Shown: piece by piece, positions 7,949 through 16,870 of the stretch
How positions within the stretch are numbered: position 1 is the stretch's first letter
Layout: each line of letters starts with the position of its first letter
Source of the DNA: Candidatus Bathyarchaeota archaeon
GTDB lineage: Archaea > Thermoproteota > Bathyarchaeia > Bathyarchaeales > DTEX01
Direction of reading: 5' to 3'
NCBI GenBank assembly: GCA_025059045.1
Contig: JANXEA010000013.1
Coordinates: forward strand, 1-33,895
DNA length: 33,895 nt
Position numbers and translations under genes: made by a program
The notes under the pieces: generated by a model
Database searches by the model: none
What the model saw: only the letters and a program-made list of their open reading frames with translations
What the model was told of the DNA's origin: nothing

Positions 7949-7960
7949 AAGTTAATGAAT
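7949..7960 (+). promoter_or_regulatory. Probable 5S rRNA promoter
   Basis: AAGTTAATGAAT is centred near 7955, about 26 bases before the 5S gene. It lies back to back with the promoter of the tRNA-like gene in a 98-base gap. Confidence 0.4.
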
Positions 7961-7980
7961 GCCCTTGTCCAAGACTATCC

Positions 7981-8103
7981 GGGTTGCCGGCCATAGGGCG
8001 CGGGAACCACCCGATCCCATTCCGAACTCGGAAGTTAAACCGCGCTCCGTCTCCGGTGGTAGTGCAGTCTTCGGCTGCGCGAAGCCGGAGAAGCTGGCAA
8101 CCC
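7981..8103 (+). rRNA. 5S ribosomal RNA
   Basis: About 123 nt. The ends GGGTTGCC (7981-7988) and GGCAACCC (8096-8103) form helix I. The conserved 5S core is present: CCCGATCCCATTCCGAAC followed by CGGAAGTTAAACC, then the GGTGGTAGTGC loop E/helix IV region. No 16S or 23S sequence lies nearby, so this 5S is unlinked, as in many TACK archaea. It ends 9 bases from the stop of the convergent GH127 gene, and no clear U-run terminator follows. Confidence 0.93.
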
Positions 8104-8112
8104 ACTTCCTAT

Positions 8113-9984
8113 CTATGCACATGTGCGTATCCAGACTGTCATGGGCCCCGGTTCACGATTAGCCCAACAATGATATGGGATCGCCTTAATTCTTGTCTTG
8201 TCATACCTCTCATGGACTTCTTCACTTCTCTTATAGAGAGAGTCTTCGAAACCCGTGAAATGGTGGATTAATGCTTCACCCTCAATGGTGACTATCCCAT
8301 GGAGAAGATTCGGTGTCCACTTTGCTTCTAGGTGAGCATCCCTCGGCAATGTTAATTCCCAAACATCGTTTTCTCCATGATCTGTCTGCTCAACGCAATA
8401 AACTAGCGGACCGCGGATCAGTGCTACCCTTCCAAAGTTCTCGAATACGTGGGGATGACACATCATTCTTTCAATAGGCATGGGCAATGAGATCTTTATT
8501 GAGTCCCCGTTTTCCCATTCACGTTTGACCTGCATATAACGTCCAGATGCGGCCGCATCCACTAATATTTGCCCATTGACTGAGACCTCAGATCTTCTGC
8601 ACCATCCAGGGATGCGAACGAATATAGAGAATTCCCTCTTCTTCTCCATTTCTATGATTATCTCTATATTTCCATCCCATGGGTAACTTGTTCTCTGGAT
8701 TAGAGTAACTTTTTCTCCGTTAAGGTTAATGAATGCTCTGCTTTGAGCGTAGAGATGAACCCATATGCCCTCCGCGGATATGCTGTAGAAGTATCCTGGG
8801 AGTGATGCCATTAGTCTAGCTATATTTGGTGGGCAGCAGGCGCAGTCAAACCATTTCTGTCTTCTATGTTTCCCTCGGTCTGCTAGGGGGTTAACATAGA
8901 AATATTTTTTTCCATCAAGTGAAATCCCTGAAAGAACCCCATTGTAAAGTGCAAGTTCCATGATGTCAGCGAACCTCGCGTCTCCAGTTGCTAGTAGCAT
9001 ACGATAGTTCCACATCACATTCGCAATCGCGGCGCATGTTTCTGCATAAGCCCTCATATTAGGCAATTCGTAATCCTCGCCGATCGCTTCTCCCTCATGT
9101 CGGGATCCAACACCGCCCGTAATGTACATTTTCCTTTCGACCATATTGTGCCAGAGGCGTAAGAGCGCATCGAGTAATGTTCGATCACCAGTTTCCATGT
9201 AGACGTCGGTAGCTCCGCAGTTCAAGTATAATGATCGAACTGCATGCCCTACTATTTCGGATAGCTCTCTGAAGGGTTTGTGGTCAATGTGGTATGGTCG
9301 GCCACCCACGAGTCCTTTGCCTCTGCTGTCGATGAAAAATTTTGCTAGATCAAGATATCCTTGCTCTCCGGTTGTTCTATACAACTCAACCAAGGCCATT
9401 TCGATTTCTGGATGGCCACATGTTCCTTGACGCCTATCCGGACCGAATGTGTCTAGGATATGGTCTGCAAATCTGCGTGCTACCTTGAGAAGTTTAGTGT
9501 CTCCCATTGCACGATGTAATGCGATGCCCGCTTGGATAAGGTGTCCAGCGCAGTAGAGTTCATGCATGTCGCGAAGGTTCGTCCACCGTTCCTTCTTCTT
9601 CTCAAAGATGAAGTAGGTGTTAAGGTATCCATCCTGATCCTGCGCAGCCACAATCTCATTGACAACCCCCCCAGCAAGATTGAACAGTCTCTCATTAAAT
9701 TCTTGTGCTAGCGAGAAGGCAACGGCTTCAACCCATTTGTAGGCGTCGGAGTCGATGAAGACGGGCCCCCTAAACTTGTCGGTTTTCTTTCCCGCAGCCC
9801 TTCTAAAGTTTGACAGGCACCCGCTTTCCTCAAGCATTTTATATTGCTCGGGGAGGGTTACCTCTATAAGTCTCTTTAACCTAGGAGCCCAAAAATTATC
9901 CTCTAAACGGACGTTCTCTATTGGAACCGGGTGTAACCTTGCAAATGGGCTCTTTGATGTATCAACTACGAATGTCAATTCCAC
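8113..9984 (-). CDS. GH127 beta-L-arabinofuranosidase (DUF1680)
   Basis: The 623-residue protein is full-length for glycoside hydrolase family 127, an (alpha/alpha)6 barrel followed by beta-sandwich domains. Residues equivalent to the known catalytic and zinc site are present: Glu299 (acid/base position, in GSRHEGEA), Glu315 and Cys317 (in AYAETCA), and Cys383/Cys384 (in FDCACCPPNIA), including the nucleophile cysteine. Family members remove terminal beta-L-arabinofuranose from plant glycans or arabino-oligosaccharides. No signal peptide is visible, so it should act in the cytoplasm. GTG 9984 lies only three bases after GGAGG; TTG 9978 has better spacing and may be the true start. No transporter or other hydrolase is adjacent, which suggests an isolated acquisition. 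Confidence 0.88.
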   Translation of the reverse strand: MELTFVVDTSKSPFARLHPVPIENVRLEDNFWAPRLKRLIEVTLPEQYKMLEESGCLSNFRRAAGKKTDKFRGPVFIDSDAYKWVEAVAFSLAQEFNERLFNLAGGVVNEIVAAQDQDGYLNTYFIFEKKKERWTNLRDMHELYCAGHLIQAGIALHRAMGDTKLLKVARRFADHILDTFGPDRRQGTCGHPEIEMALVELYRTTGEQGYLDLAKFFIDSRGKGLVGGRPYHIDHKPFRELSEIVGHAVRSLYLNCGATDVYMETGDRTLLDALLRLWHNMVERKMYITGGVGSRHEGEAIGEDYELPNMRAYAETCAAIANVMWNYRMLLATGDARFADIMELALYNGVLSGISLDGKKYFYVNPLADRGKHRRQKWFDCACCPPNIARLMASLPGYFYSISAEGIWVHLYAQSRAFINLNGEKVTLIQRTSYPWDGNIEIIIEMEKKREFSIFVRIPGWCRRSEVSVNGQILVDAAASGRYMQVKREWENGDSIKISLPMPIERMMCHPHVFENFGRVALIRGPLVYCVEQTDHGENDVWELTLPRDAHLEAKWTPNLLHGIVTIEGEALIHHFTGFEDSLYKRSEEVHERYDKTRIKAIPYHCWANREPGPMTVWIRTCA

Positions 9985-10045
9985 ATTCCTCCTACAAGTT
10001 CAAGGTGTCTGAATGGGAAGAGGGTCAGTACACAAAGACGAAAAG

Positions 10046-12280
10046 TCAATAATATTCCATAAGAGCTTTTTGTTCCCCTTCATTCCTGCTTGAAATCTTT
10101 CTCCAATCTTCCTTCCTGACATATCCGCCTATTTGCTCCTTTATCTTCTTAGCTGTACTCTTCCCAATCATTGGTAATCTCATAAGTTCTTCAAGATCAG
10201 CCCTTTTAAGATCCTCAATTGATTTAAACCCTGCATCATATAATATGCGCGCTCTAACCCGACCTACCCCCTCAAGCCTTGCAAGCGGAAGAAGCTCTCT
10301 CTTTACACCCTTCACAACCCTCTCCCTTAGACTTGAAAGATAAGCGAGGAAATCTTTATAGCCTAACAGACTGGCTAACTCATGTGATGCGTAGAGGAGC
10401 CACTCAGCCGTTGACACAAGTCTATATAGGTCTCCGGGTTCAACGCCAAATTTTTCTATCATCTCGTCTTCCGACATCTCCTCAATCCAGGACTTGAGTA
10501 TCAGAGCTGTTTTTACTTCGCCAAGGAATTCCTCATAGGCTAACCTATCATCCCATTCTGCCGGCGGCTCGAACATGAATTCGTCACAATTCGTCTCAAC
10601 ATACATGCTTACCTGATCAAAATCTCTTCCAGTACATCTGAACTTCGGAAACATGTCAGGAGTATGGCTGACTAGGTGGAGAAATGTCATATCCGTGATT
10701 TTGGCTGGAATATTACGCAGACCATCCCGAATTATTATCGCCGATAAGGGGTCAATATATAGTTGCGATACTCTCCTCCCAAACTGTGTTGCTCTCAAGC
10801 TTGGTCCTTCTGCCTCAATCATGCCCTCCTGGTAGAGGAACTTCAATATCTTTGAGATCACGCCCCTCATCGCCCGAAGATCATATTGATGGGCGTAAAG
10901 GGTTCTCCCAAAGAATTCGAATACTCCATTCTCTGTGAAGGCAAACTCAGAAGCGATTGTGGATAGCACATGCGCTCTCAGAACCTTTTCAACGCCAAGC
11001 TTTGACCATATCCTCTCTGGCTTTGCAAGGACATAATTGCTGAACAGATAATCAAGTTCCTCCTCAGTCTTTGCTAGAAGTATAGATTCGCCTATCTTAT
11101 CGTACTTTGGTCTCCCGGCTCTCCCCGCCATCTGCTTATATTCAAGCACCGTTATGGGATAATAGCCGTATCCCGGCTCATATCTGCGGTAGCTGCTGAT
11201 GATCACCATCCTGGCTGGCAGGTTCACTCCAAAAGCAAGTGTCGGAGTCGCCGTCAGCACCTTGATTTTCCCATCACGAAAATAGTCCTCAACAATCTTC
11301 CTATGCTCTGAGCCTAGCCCAGCGTGATGAAACGCTACGCCATTTCTGACAAGATCGGCCAATGTCCTGCTTATTCTGGTTCTCTCCCCTGAGGCGCTTA
11401 TCTTCTTGGAGATATTGTCGAGGGAGCGTTGGAGAGGTTTAGAGATTAAGCCCTTCATATGACCAGCAATTTTGGTAGCTAGGCTTACGGCGCTCTTTCT
11501 GCTGTCGGCGAAGATGAGTGTCTGACCTCCTCCCTCAACGCCATGCAACGCAAGATTGATCACAGGATTGCTGATCCTCCTCTTTATTTTTAATGAGTCC
11601 CCGTCAGAGAACTGGATTTCATCATTTATTAGGACGCCTTCCCTAAGGGTTACTGGCCTCCACTGGGTCATAATTGGAATGGCCCTAAGCCACTCTGCTA
11701 TCTCCTCAGCGTTTCTGACGGTTGCACTTAAGGCTAAGACTTGAATATCAGGCTTGATTTGGAGCAGGCGGGCCAGAACAACTTCTAATGTGGGTCCCCT
11801 TTCACCGTCATTTAGGAGGTGAACCTCATCGGCCACTAATAGGGAAATATTGTCGATCCAATGTGCCCTATGCCTGAGCAGCGAGTCGCATTTCTCATTG
11901 GTAGTTACAATAATGTCGAATTTTTCAAGCCAAGGGTCGCTGCTGTCAAAGTCGCCTGTGCTTATCCCTACTCTTACTCTTCTTCCATTCGGCTTCCTGA
12001 TCACCTCATACTTTCTGAATTCTTCATATTTCTCGTTTGCTAAGGCGCGTAGAGGGGTTAAGTAGAGAACCTTTCCATCTTTTTCGAGTATATGCTTTAA
12101 TGCGCATAGCTCAGCGACCAGCGTTTTTCCGGAGGCTGTTGGACTTGCCAAAAGAATATTCTTTCCTTCTAACGCCCCCGCATTTACTGCCTCCTCTTGA
12201 GGAGGGAATAACTCAACGATTCCCGAATCAATTAATAATCTTTGAACCTGATCTGGTATCGCCAATTCCCTCAACAGCAA
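10046..12280 (-). CDS. hel308: Hel308 (Ski2-like) DNA helicase
   Basis: The 744-residue superfamily 2 helicase has motif I SPTASGKT, motif II DEVH, motif III LSAT, motif VI QMAGRAGRP and a C-terminal helix-hairpin-helix region (LEGVGRVRARILYDAGF, LPMIGKSTAKKI). Hel308 unwinds 3'-5' at stalled forks and remodels recombination intermediates. The start is a TTG 22 bases after the mcm stop, with AAAAGGG about seven bases upstream; two other TTG/CTG codons follow immediately. It is the third gene of a gins-mcm-hel308 operon, which ties fork repair to the replicative helicase. Length is slightly above the usual 700-720. Confidence 0.93.
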   Translation of the reverse strand: MLLRELAIPDQVQRLLIDSGIVELFPPQEEAVNAGALEGKNILLASPTASGKTLVAELCALKHILEKDGKVLYLTPLRALANEKYEEFRKYEVIRKPNGRRVRVGISTGDFDSSDPWLEKFDIIVTTNEKCDSLLRHRAHWIDNISLLVADEVHLLNDGERGPTLEVVLARLLQIKPDIQVLALSATVRNAEEIAEWLRAIPIMTQWRPVTLREGVLINDEIQFSDGDSLKIKRRISNPVINLALHGVEGGGQTLIFADSRKSAVSLATKIAGHMKGLISKPLQRSLDNISKKISASGERTRISRTLADLVRNGVAFHHAGLGSEHRKIVEDYFRDGKIKVLTATPTLAFGVNLPARMVIISSYRRYEPGYGYYPITVLEYKQMAGRAGRPKYDKIGESILLAKTEEELDYLFSNYVLAKPERIWSKLGVEKVLRAHVLSTIASEFAFTENGVFEFFGRTLYAHQYDLRAMRGVISKILKFLYQEGMIEAEGPSLRATQFGRRVSQLYIDPLSAIIIRDGLRNIPAKITDMTFLHLVSHTPDMFPKFRCTGRDFDQVSMYVETNCDEFMFEPPAEWDDRLAYEEFLGEVKTALILKSWIEEMSEDEMIEKFGVEPGDLYRLVSTAEWLLYASHELASLLGYKDFLAYLSSLRERVVKGVKRELLPLARLEGVGRVRARILYDAGFKSIEDLKRADLEELMRLPMIGKSTAKKIKEQIGGYVRKEDWRKISSRNEGEQKALMEYY

Positions 12281-12302
12281 GACAAGACCCTTTTTTCAGT
12301 TT

Positions 12303-14345
12303 TTACGTCTTTTTCAGATAGCCCTCTCTCGGCTCATAAATTGTGCCCTCTCTTAGTAGCTGCCCGATCAGCCTCTCAGCCTCTGGGCGTTGAATGTCAA
12401 ATTCCCTTTCGAGCTTGTCAATTAATTCTGTTTTCTGAACAATTCCCACATCTTTCTCCATTTCTACAAGGACGTTAAGTATTATGCGGAGCTTGTCCTG
12501 CATGCTCTTCGGCTTCCCAGTCATGATTATATCGATGTCGATTTTCTTGGATGATATGTCTATTCCTGATTCTTCAAGCGACCTCTTCATTATCGCTATC
12601 GCGTATTCAGCATCTTCAGGCAGAACCTCTCTCCTTAAAGCGGCTCTCGCCCTTGCCTCAGCAATTCGGACAAGTGACTCAAGCTGACGTGCAGTTATCG
12701 CTATCGGCGAACCTTCAGTCTCGCTTGCAGCACGCATTTCCATATAGAAATCCCTTATCCGCTCGAGCGCCTCGGGCGTCAATACTGGATTTATCCCTCT
12801 GGCATAAGCGATATATTTTCTAAGAAGGTCAGGAGGTATGGGAGGCGCAGTAGGAGGCGCCCCCTTCCTATGAAGCTCAAGAATGTGTTCACTCATCCGG
12901 AGGTCGCGTTCTTTCTCGGGAATATCCTTCAGCACAAATATGAGATCGAACCTTGATAGAATCGTTACAGGTAGAGAGATGTTTTCAGCGACTGTTCGAT
13001 ATGGGTCATACCTTCCAAGAGCCGGGTTCGCAGCGGCGAGAATCGCCGCCCTCGCGTTAAGTGTAGCAACGATCCCACCCTTCGCAACTGAAATCGTATG
13101 TTGCTCCATCGCCTCATGAATAGCTACTCTGTCATCTGGACGCATCTTGTCCATTTCATCTATGCATGCAATCCCTCTGTCCGCTAGTACGAGCGCGCCG
13201 GCCTCCAATGTCATTCCTCCGCTAGCCGTGGGGAGAACCGCAGCCGTTAACCCAGCTGCCGTGGTTCCTCTTCCGCTGGTATACAGGCCTCTGGGAGCTA
13301 TCCGAGGCACGTACCTTAAAAGTTGTGATTTTGCCGTTCCAGGGTCTCCTATTAGGAGTATGTTCAGCTCACCTCTGATGCTGATGTCAGGTAAATGTTT
13401 AGGGACACCGCCGAATAGAAGATACATTATAGCCTCCTTTATATGCTCGTATCCGTAGACTGAAGGCGCTATAGATTGAATGATTCTTCTGTGGATCCAT
13501 GGGTCCTTGGAAAGTTTTATGATTTCCTCCTCTTCTTCCGGGGTGATTACAAGAGATTCTGGCTCCTTACCCGCGGTATCAACGAAGTTTGCCTCCACAA
13601 AGAGGGAGAATGCTCTAAGTTTACCTGTTCTAGGGTAGGTCTTCGCTTCTGCTCGGACGATCCCAACGACGTAGACGCGGTCTCCGGGGCGGGCGGCATC
13701 TACCATATCCTTACCTATTAATTGGATGTCTAGGGAGCGGGGTGTCTGACCAGGAGGAAGATCTTCTGGGTATTCTTGGATTCTGATTTCCTGAGAGTCG
13801 ATAAATTCTGATTCTTCTTGTATAAGCTCGAAGTTGTTGCCAGATGCTTTGCATGTTGGATTTAAACATTTATGCGGAAAAGTTATGAAGTTTCCAGTTT
13901 GGGGTACCTCTATCTTCTCGTCGCACCTCTTGCATTTGAAGATCCCATTAACTAGAAGCGGTCTTACACTTGTAGAACGGATTACGATACCCTCCAGCAT
14001 AACGAGCTTACCAATATGCTCGGATCCCAGATTTCTTAGGGGCGTCGTGTATGGAAGATTCCTAATCCTAACCCTTATCTTTATACCTTTGATCTTCTCC
14101 GCATATTCACGATCCTCAATTAAGAGTTGATCATAGACCGCGTTGCTTGCATGCTCCAGGCTCTCATCAGGATACTGGATCAGGTTCTCTGCTAGCTCAT
14201 TGTCGGCGATTAGTAGATCTTCAAAGTCTATTATGAGCGATGTAACCCCGCTCAGAGACATCTGTGCAATTCTATGCCGATACTTATCAGACTTTAGGAA
14301 GTTCTGAAACCTTTCCTGAGGGTTCTCGAGAACTAACTCTGTCAT
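12303..14345 (-). CDS. mcm: Replicative helicase MCM
   Basis: 680 residues. The N-terminal domain has a four-cysteine zinc site (CKRC ... CLNPTC). The AAA+ core has Walker A GDPGTAKSQLL, Walker B CIDEMDKM, sensor-1 AAANPALGRY and the arginine finger in SRFDLIF. A C-terminal winged helix (about 610-675) is present. MCM forms the hexameric 3'-5' helicase of the archaeal CMG-like complex together with GINS and GAN/RecJ. The ATG has GAGG eight bases upstream. It follows the gins gene by 22 bases, so helicase and activator are co-expressed. No intein is present, although archaeal MCM is a frequent intein site. Confidence 0.96.
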   Translation of the reverse strand: MTELVLENPQERFQNFLKSDKYRHRIAQMSLSGVTSLIIDFEDLLIADNELAENLIQYPDESLEHASNAVYDQLLIEDREYAEKIKGIKIRVRIRNLPYTTPLRNLGSEHIGKLVMLEGIVIRSTSVRPLLVNGIFKCKRCDEKIEVPQTGNFITFPHKCLNPTCKASGNNFELIQEESEFIDSQEIRIQEYPEDLPPGQTPRSLDIQLIGKDMVDAARPGDRVYVVGIVRAEAKTYPRTGKLRAFSLFVEANFVDTAGKEPESLVITPEEEEEIIKLSKDPWIHRRIIQSIAPSVYGYEHIKEAIMYLLFGGVPKHLPDISIRGELNILLIGDPGTAKSQLLRYVPRIAPRGLYTSGRGTTAAGLTAAVLPTASGGMTLEAGALVLADRGIACIDEMDKMRPDDRVAIHEAMEQHTISVAKGGIVATLNARAAILAAANPALGRYDPYRTVAENISLPVTILSRFDLIFVLKDIPEKERDLRMSEHILELHRKGAPPTAPPIPPDLLRKYIAYARGINPVLTPEALERIRDFYMEMRAASETEGSPIAITARQLESLVRIAEARARAALRREVLPEDAEYAIAIMKRSLEESGIDISSKKIDIDIIMTGKPKSMQDKLRIILNVLVEMEKDVGIVQKTELIDKLEREFDIQRPEAERLIGQLLREGTIYEPREGYLKKT

Positions 14346-14367
14346 GACACTGGCCTCGCTTAGTTAA

Positions 14368-15051
14368 CTAGAGAATCATAGATCTCCAATCGCTTATGAT
14401 CTTTTCTAGCCTCTCATAAAGGTATAGCTCCTCAGGAGTCAAGTTTCTCAGCGCTTGGCTCTTCTGTCCAGGCGTCGAAGCCAATGAGACTATCTTCTTA
14501 AGCCTACAGTTAATAATATCTTTAGAGAGTTTTTGTGCGTTCTCGTACTCCCTCATCTTTTCGGGGCTAGATTTTGAAGAACGTTTCAATTCATCCACAA
14601 GACGGCGGATTCTTGGATAAAAATCTTCGGGTAGTTGGGATAGGTCAAGCGCCGGTTGGATCCGTTCTTTGTGGAGTATTTGGTAAAGCCTTGGAGCCGT
14701 CAAGGTTTCTTCCTTTAGCCTAACTATGCCTGTTTTCTCAAGCTCATCGGCTATCCAAAATTTAACTTCATACTCGATCCCTTCCTCGAAAGGTCCTAAA
14801 GAAAGCCCGGCTAAATCGATCTTTGGAGAGTTCCTTACCGCGATAACTTTTGTAAGCCTATTTTCGAAGAGGAAAATTGATCTCTCTATTCGAGAAACGG
14901 CCTCCTCATTATGCAAGATCGCATCCTCCCATACTATAAGATTATTTCTACTGCTAACCATTTGCTTACCGGAAAAATAAGGTGAGCGGAAGGTTTTGAT
15001 AAAGCCTTTTTCTCGCCTCAAAATCTTGATAAACCTCTTTTTATCATTCAT
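14368..15051 (-). CDS. GINS complex subunit (BA domain order, Gins23-like)
   Basis: 227 residues. A small beta-rich B-domain (about 65-115, GPFEEGIEYEVKFWIADELE) precedes a helical A-domain (about 118-225) with FYPRIRRLVDEL, EYENAQKLSKDI and LTPEELYLYERLEKII, typical of GINS. B before A is the Gins23 arrangement, while the A-domain wording resembles Gins51, so the subunit name is left open. GINS activates MCM at the fork. The first 60 residues are a basic extension not needed for the fold. ATG 15051 is supported by a TATA box 26 bases before a start near 15055; ATG 14961 is an internal alternative. First gene of the operon. Confidence 0.78.
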   Translation of the reverse strand: MNDKKRFIKILRREKGFIKTFRSPYFSGKQMVSSRNNLIVWEDAILHNEEAVSRIERSIFLFENRLTKVIAVRNSPKIDLAGLSLGPFEEGIEYEVKFWIADELEKTGIVRLKEETLTAPRLYQILHKERIQPALDLSQLPEDFYPRIRRLVDELKRSSKSSPEKMREYENAQKLSKDIINCRLKKIVSLASTPGQKSQALRNLTPEELYLYERLEKIISDWRSMIL

Positions 15052-15075
15052 CGGAGGCCGCTTTGTCTGATCTTT

Positions 15076-15087
15076 TCTATATTTTAC
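15076..15087 (-). promoter_or_regulatory. Promoter of gins-mcm-hel308
   Basis: Minus strand GTAAAATATAG is centred near 15081 and predicts initiation near 15055, giving a very short leader before the gins ATG. Confidence 0.5.
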
Positions 15088-15192
15088 TGGGTTGACTCAA
15101 AAATTCTCTGGGAGGGGTTGGGCTTTGTAGAGTTCAATGTATATTGTTAAATCGGTATCTGCTTAAGATTGAAAAGTACACTTTAATAGATT

Positions 15193-15279
15193 GAAAGTAT
15201 CATTCTTGTTGTTGGAGGATGCGAACCTACAATTTAAAATGGAAGAATCACATACGTGGAAAGTATAATTCTTGATATT
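15193..15279 (+). repeat. Imperfect direct repeat ahead of the DUF99 gene
   Basis: GAAAGTATCATTCTTGTTGTT (15193-15213, one base beyond which similarity ends) recurs as GAAAGTATAATTCTTGATA (15259-15277), a 66-base shift. The second copy contains the probable TATA box of the downstream gene, so the first may be a duplicated promoter or regulator site. Confidence 0.5.
15261..15270 (+). promoter_or_regulatory. Promoter of the DUF99 gene
   Basis: AAGTATAATT is centred near 15265. Initiation is predicted near 15291, just before the GGTGA ribosome site of the gene at 15305. Confidence 0.45.
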
Positions 15280-15304
15280 TTCTGGATTATAGGGTGAACG
15301 CATC

Positions 15305-15904
15305 ATGATTGCTGGAAGGAGTTATCACGTTCACAAGAAAGCAATAAGAGCGTTAGGTATTTCTGAGAGCTTTACGAAAGGCTTAAGCGAAAAGTCTGTT
15401 CTGGCCGGTGTTGTAATGAGGTCAGATATGGTTATAGATGGGTTTGTCTTCTCGACAGCAACGGTTGGTGGAATGGATGCCACGCAAAAGATCATAGAGA
15501 TGTATGAGAGCTTAGGTAGGGCTGATCTAAATGTTGTGCTTTTAAATGGCTGCGTCATAAGCTGGTATAATGTAGTTGACCTGCATGAGGTTGCGGAGAA
15601 GACCCAGCTCCCCTTAATATGTGTGACCTATGAGGAGTCTGAAGGTCTAGAAAAATACTTCATGAAGTTTTTTCCAGAAGATTGGAGGATTCGAGTCGAA
15701 ACATATCGTAAAAATAGGGCGAGGACTCCTCTCGAACTAAGGACCGGGCATACAGTATTTGTAAGATTCATTAACATAGATGAGCAAGAAGCTAGGGTGA
15801 CGCTTGACAAATTCACAGTTCACGGATCAATTCCAGAGCCCTTGAGAGTTGCTCGACTGGCTGCAAGGTCGGTGTCAAGGGTCTTTGATCGCGAATTACA
15901 TTAA
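15305..15904 (+). CDS. DUF99 family protein (endonuclease V-like fold)
   Basis: The 199-residue product matches the archaeal DUF99/UPF0215 family: GISESF near the start, VDGFVFSTATVGGMDAT-like core (here IDGFVFSTATVGGMDAT), the hydrophobic strand VVLLNGCVISWYNVVDL and LPLICVTYEES. The family has a fold related to endonuclease V, which suggests a nucleic-acid function, but the activity is not established. ATG 15305 has GGGTGA about 9 bases upstream. It is the only gene on its transcript and faces the convergent eL33 gene. Confidence 0.82.
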   Translation: MIAGRSYHVHKKAIRALGISESFTKGLSEKSVLAGVVMRSDMVIDGFVFSTATVGGMDATQKIIEMYESLGRADLNVVLLNGCVISWYNVVDLHEVAEKTQLPLICVTYEESEGLEKYFMKFFPEDWRIRVETYRKNRARTPLELRTGHTVFVRFINIDEQEARVTLDKFTVHGSIPEPLRVARLAARSVSRVFDRELH

Positions 15905-15950
15905 CTAGCAGGAATCGCTTCCTTGTAACTCAAAAATATATGATGCATTT

Positions 15951-16220
15951 TCAGCCGACAATCTCAACGTAGGTTCCAAGGACTTGCCCTGGAAGACCCC
16001 TTCTAAAGCGGGCTCTTACAACCCCATTCTTGCCATGAGTGGCTAATATCTTCCCAATACACCTCTTCGGAGCTAGAGGCCAAGCAACCTTCCTACCTAT
16101 TAGCTTTGCCGCCTCCTCTCTTGTGTCAATGTTCGGAAAGCGTAGCAGACACTCCTTTGGTTTCTGGGTTTTTGGGCCCTTCCTATATGCAAGGACAACC
16201 CCTTTAATAGCTTCACTCAT
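15951..16220 (-). CDS. rpl35ae: Ribosomal protein eL33 (L35Ae)
   Basis: 89 residues, the usual archaeal length. It begins with a beta-barrel strand (IKGVVLAYRKG), and the hallmark RKVAWPLAPKRCIGKILATHGKNGVVRARF region is split here into IGRKVAWPL, GKILATHGKNG and VRARFRRGLPG, ending in GTYVEIVG. It is a large-subunit protein found in archaea and eukaryotes that binds 23S rRNA. ATG 16220 has GGTGA seven bases upstream. The gene stands alone on the minus strand between two plus-strand genes. Confidence 0.92.
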   Translation of the reverse strand: MSEAIKGVVLAYRKGPKTQKPKECLLRFPNIDTREEAAKLIGRKVAWPLAPKRCIGKILATHGKNGVVRARFRRGLPGQVLGTYVEIVG

Positions 16221-16315
16221 ATCTCTTCACCGAGCTTCCGATGTTATGGAGGCAGACGTTGAATTCAAATGTATGCAGCTATTTTTACTAAGAAAAGAAA
16301 TTACTGAAAGATTGG

Positions 16316-16326
16316 CATTTATATAC
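16316..16326 (+). promoter_or_regulatory. Promoter of the Toprim-dnaG pair
   Basis: ATTTATATACT is a strong archaeal TATA centred near 16321. It predicts a start near 16347 and a 23-base leader carrying GAGTGAT, a good Shine-Dalgarno match, eight bases from the ATG. Confidence 0.6.
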
Positions 16327-16369
16327 TTCACGGTCTTAGCATTTCTATGATGTTGAACGAGTGATATGC

Positions 16370-16789
16370 ATGTCTACGCTCCTAGGAAAAAAGAGAGAAG
16401 AACTGCTGGAACTTATAGACGATCTGCGCGACTGTCTAAACGAGGGAATGCCGGTGATCGTGGAGGGAGAGAATGATGTGGAAACACTTAAGTCATTAGG
16501 TGTAAACGGAGACATTATAGCGGCGAAAGCGTACGGAAAAAACTTTCATGGAATACTGGAAGAGATCGAATCTAGGAAGAAAAGTGAAGTCATCCTGCTG
16601 ATGGACTTTGATAGACGTGGTAGACAGATGACAAAGAAACTGCAAGGCGATCTTGAAAGGATGAGGATAAAACCTAACCTGAGAATCTGGAGAGAATTGG
16701 TTAGGCTTGCTGGGAAGGACCTTAAGGATGTTGAGGGGCTTCTAACATACATGAGAACTCTTGAAAGGAAAATAGGTAAGAATATATGA
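16370..16789 (+). CDS. Small Toprim-domain protein (UPF0292)
   Basis: The 139-residue product is almost entirely one Toprim domain. IVEGENDVETLKSLGV supplies the catalytic Glu, and LLMDFDRRGRQM supplies the DxD metal site. The UPF0292 family resembles RNase M5 and small primase-like proteins; its substrate is not established, but RNA processing or primase-related work is the reasonable guess. ATG 16370 is preferred to GTG 16361 because of the GAGTGAT spacing. It lies 81 bases before dnaG, another Toprim protein, on the same strand, and probably shares its transcript. Confidence 0.82.
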   Translation: MSTLLGKKREELLELIDDLRDCLNEGMPVIVEGENDVETLKSLGVNGDIIAAKAYGKNFHGILEEIESRKKSEVILLMDFDRRGRQMTKKLQGDLERMRIKPNLRIWRELVRLAGKDLKDVEGLLTYMRTLERKIGKNI

Positions 16790-16870
16790 TTGAGATTATA
16801 GAAACTTATAGACAATGCTGTTAGGAAAGATTTAGAAGCTAGGTTTTAATTGAAAGGAAAGGTGTGAAAA

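Noticed and set aside
7714-8271. 185-codon plus-strand ORF across the tRNA-like gene and 5S rRNA
   Set aside because: It covers a structural RNA gene and its composition follows the RNA sequence; no homology is recognisable.
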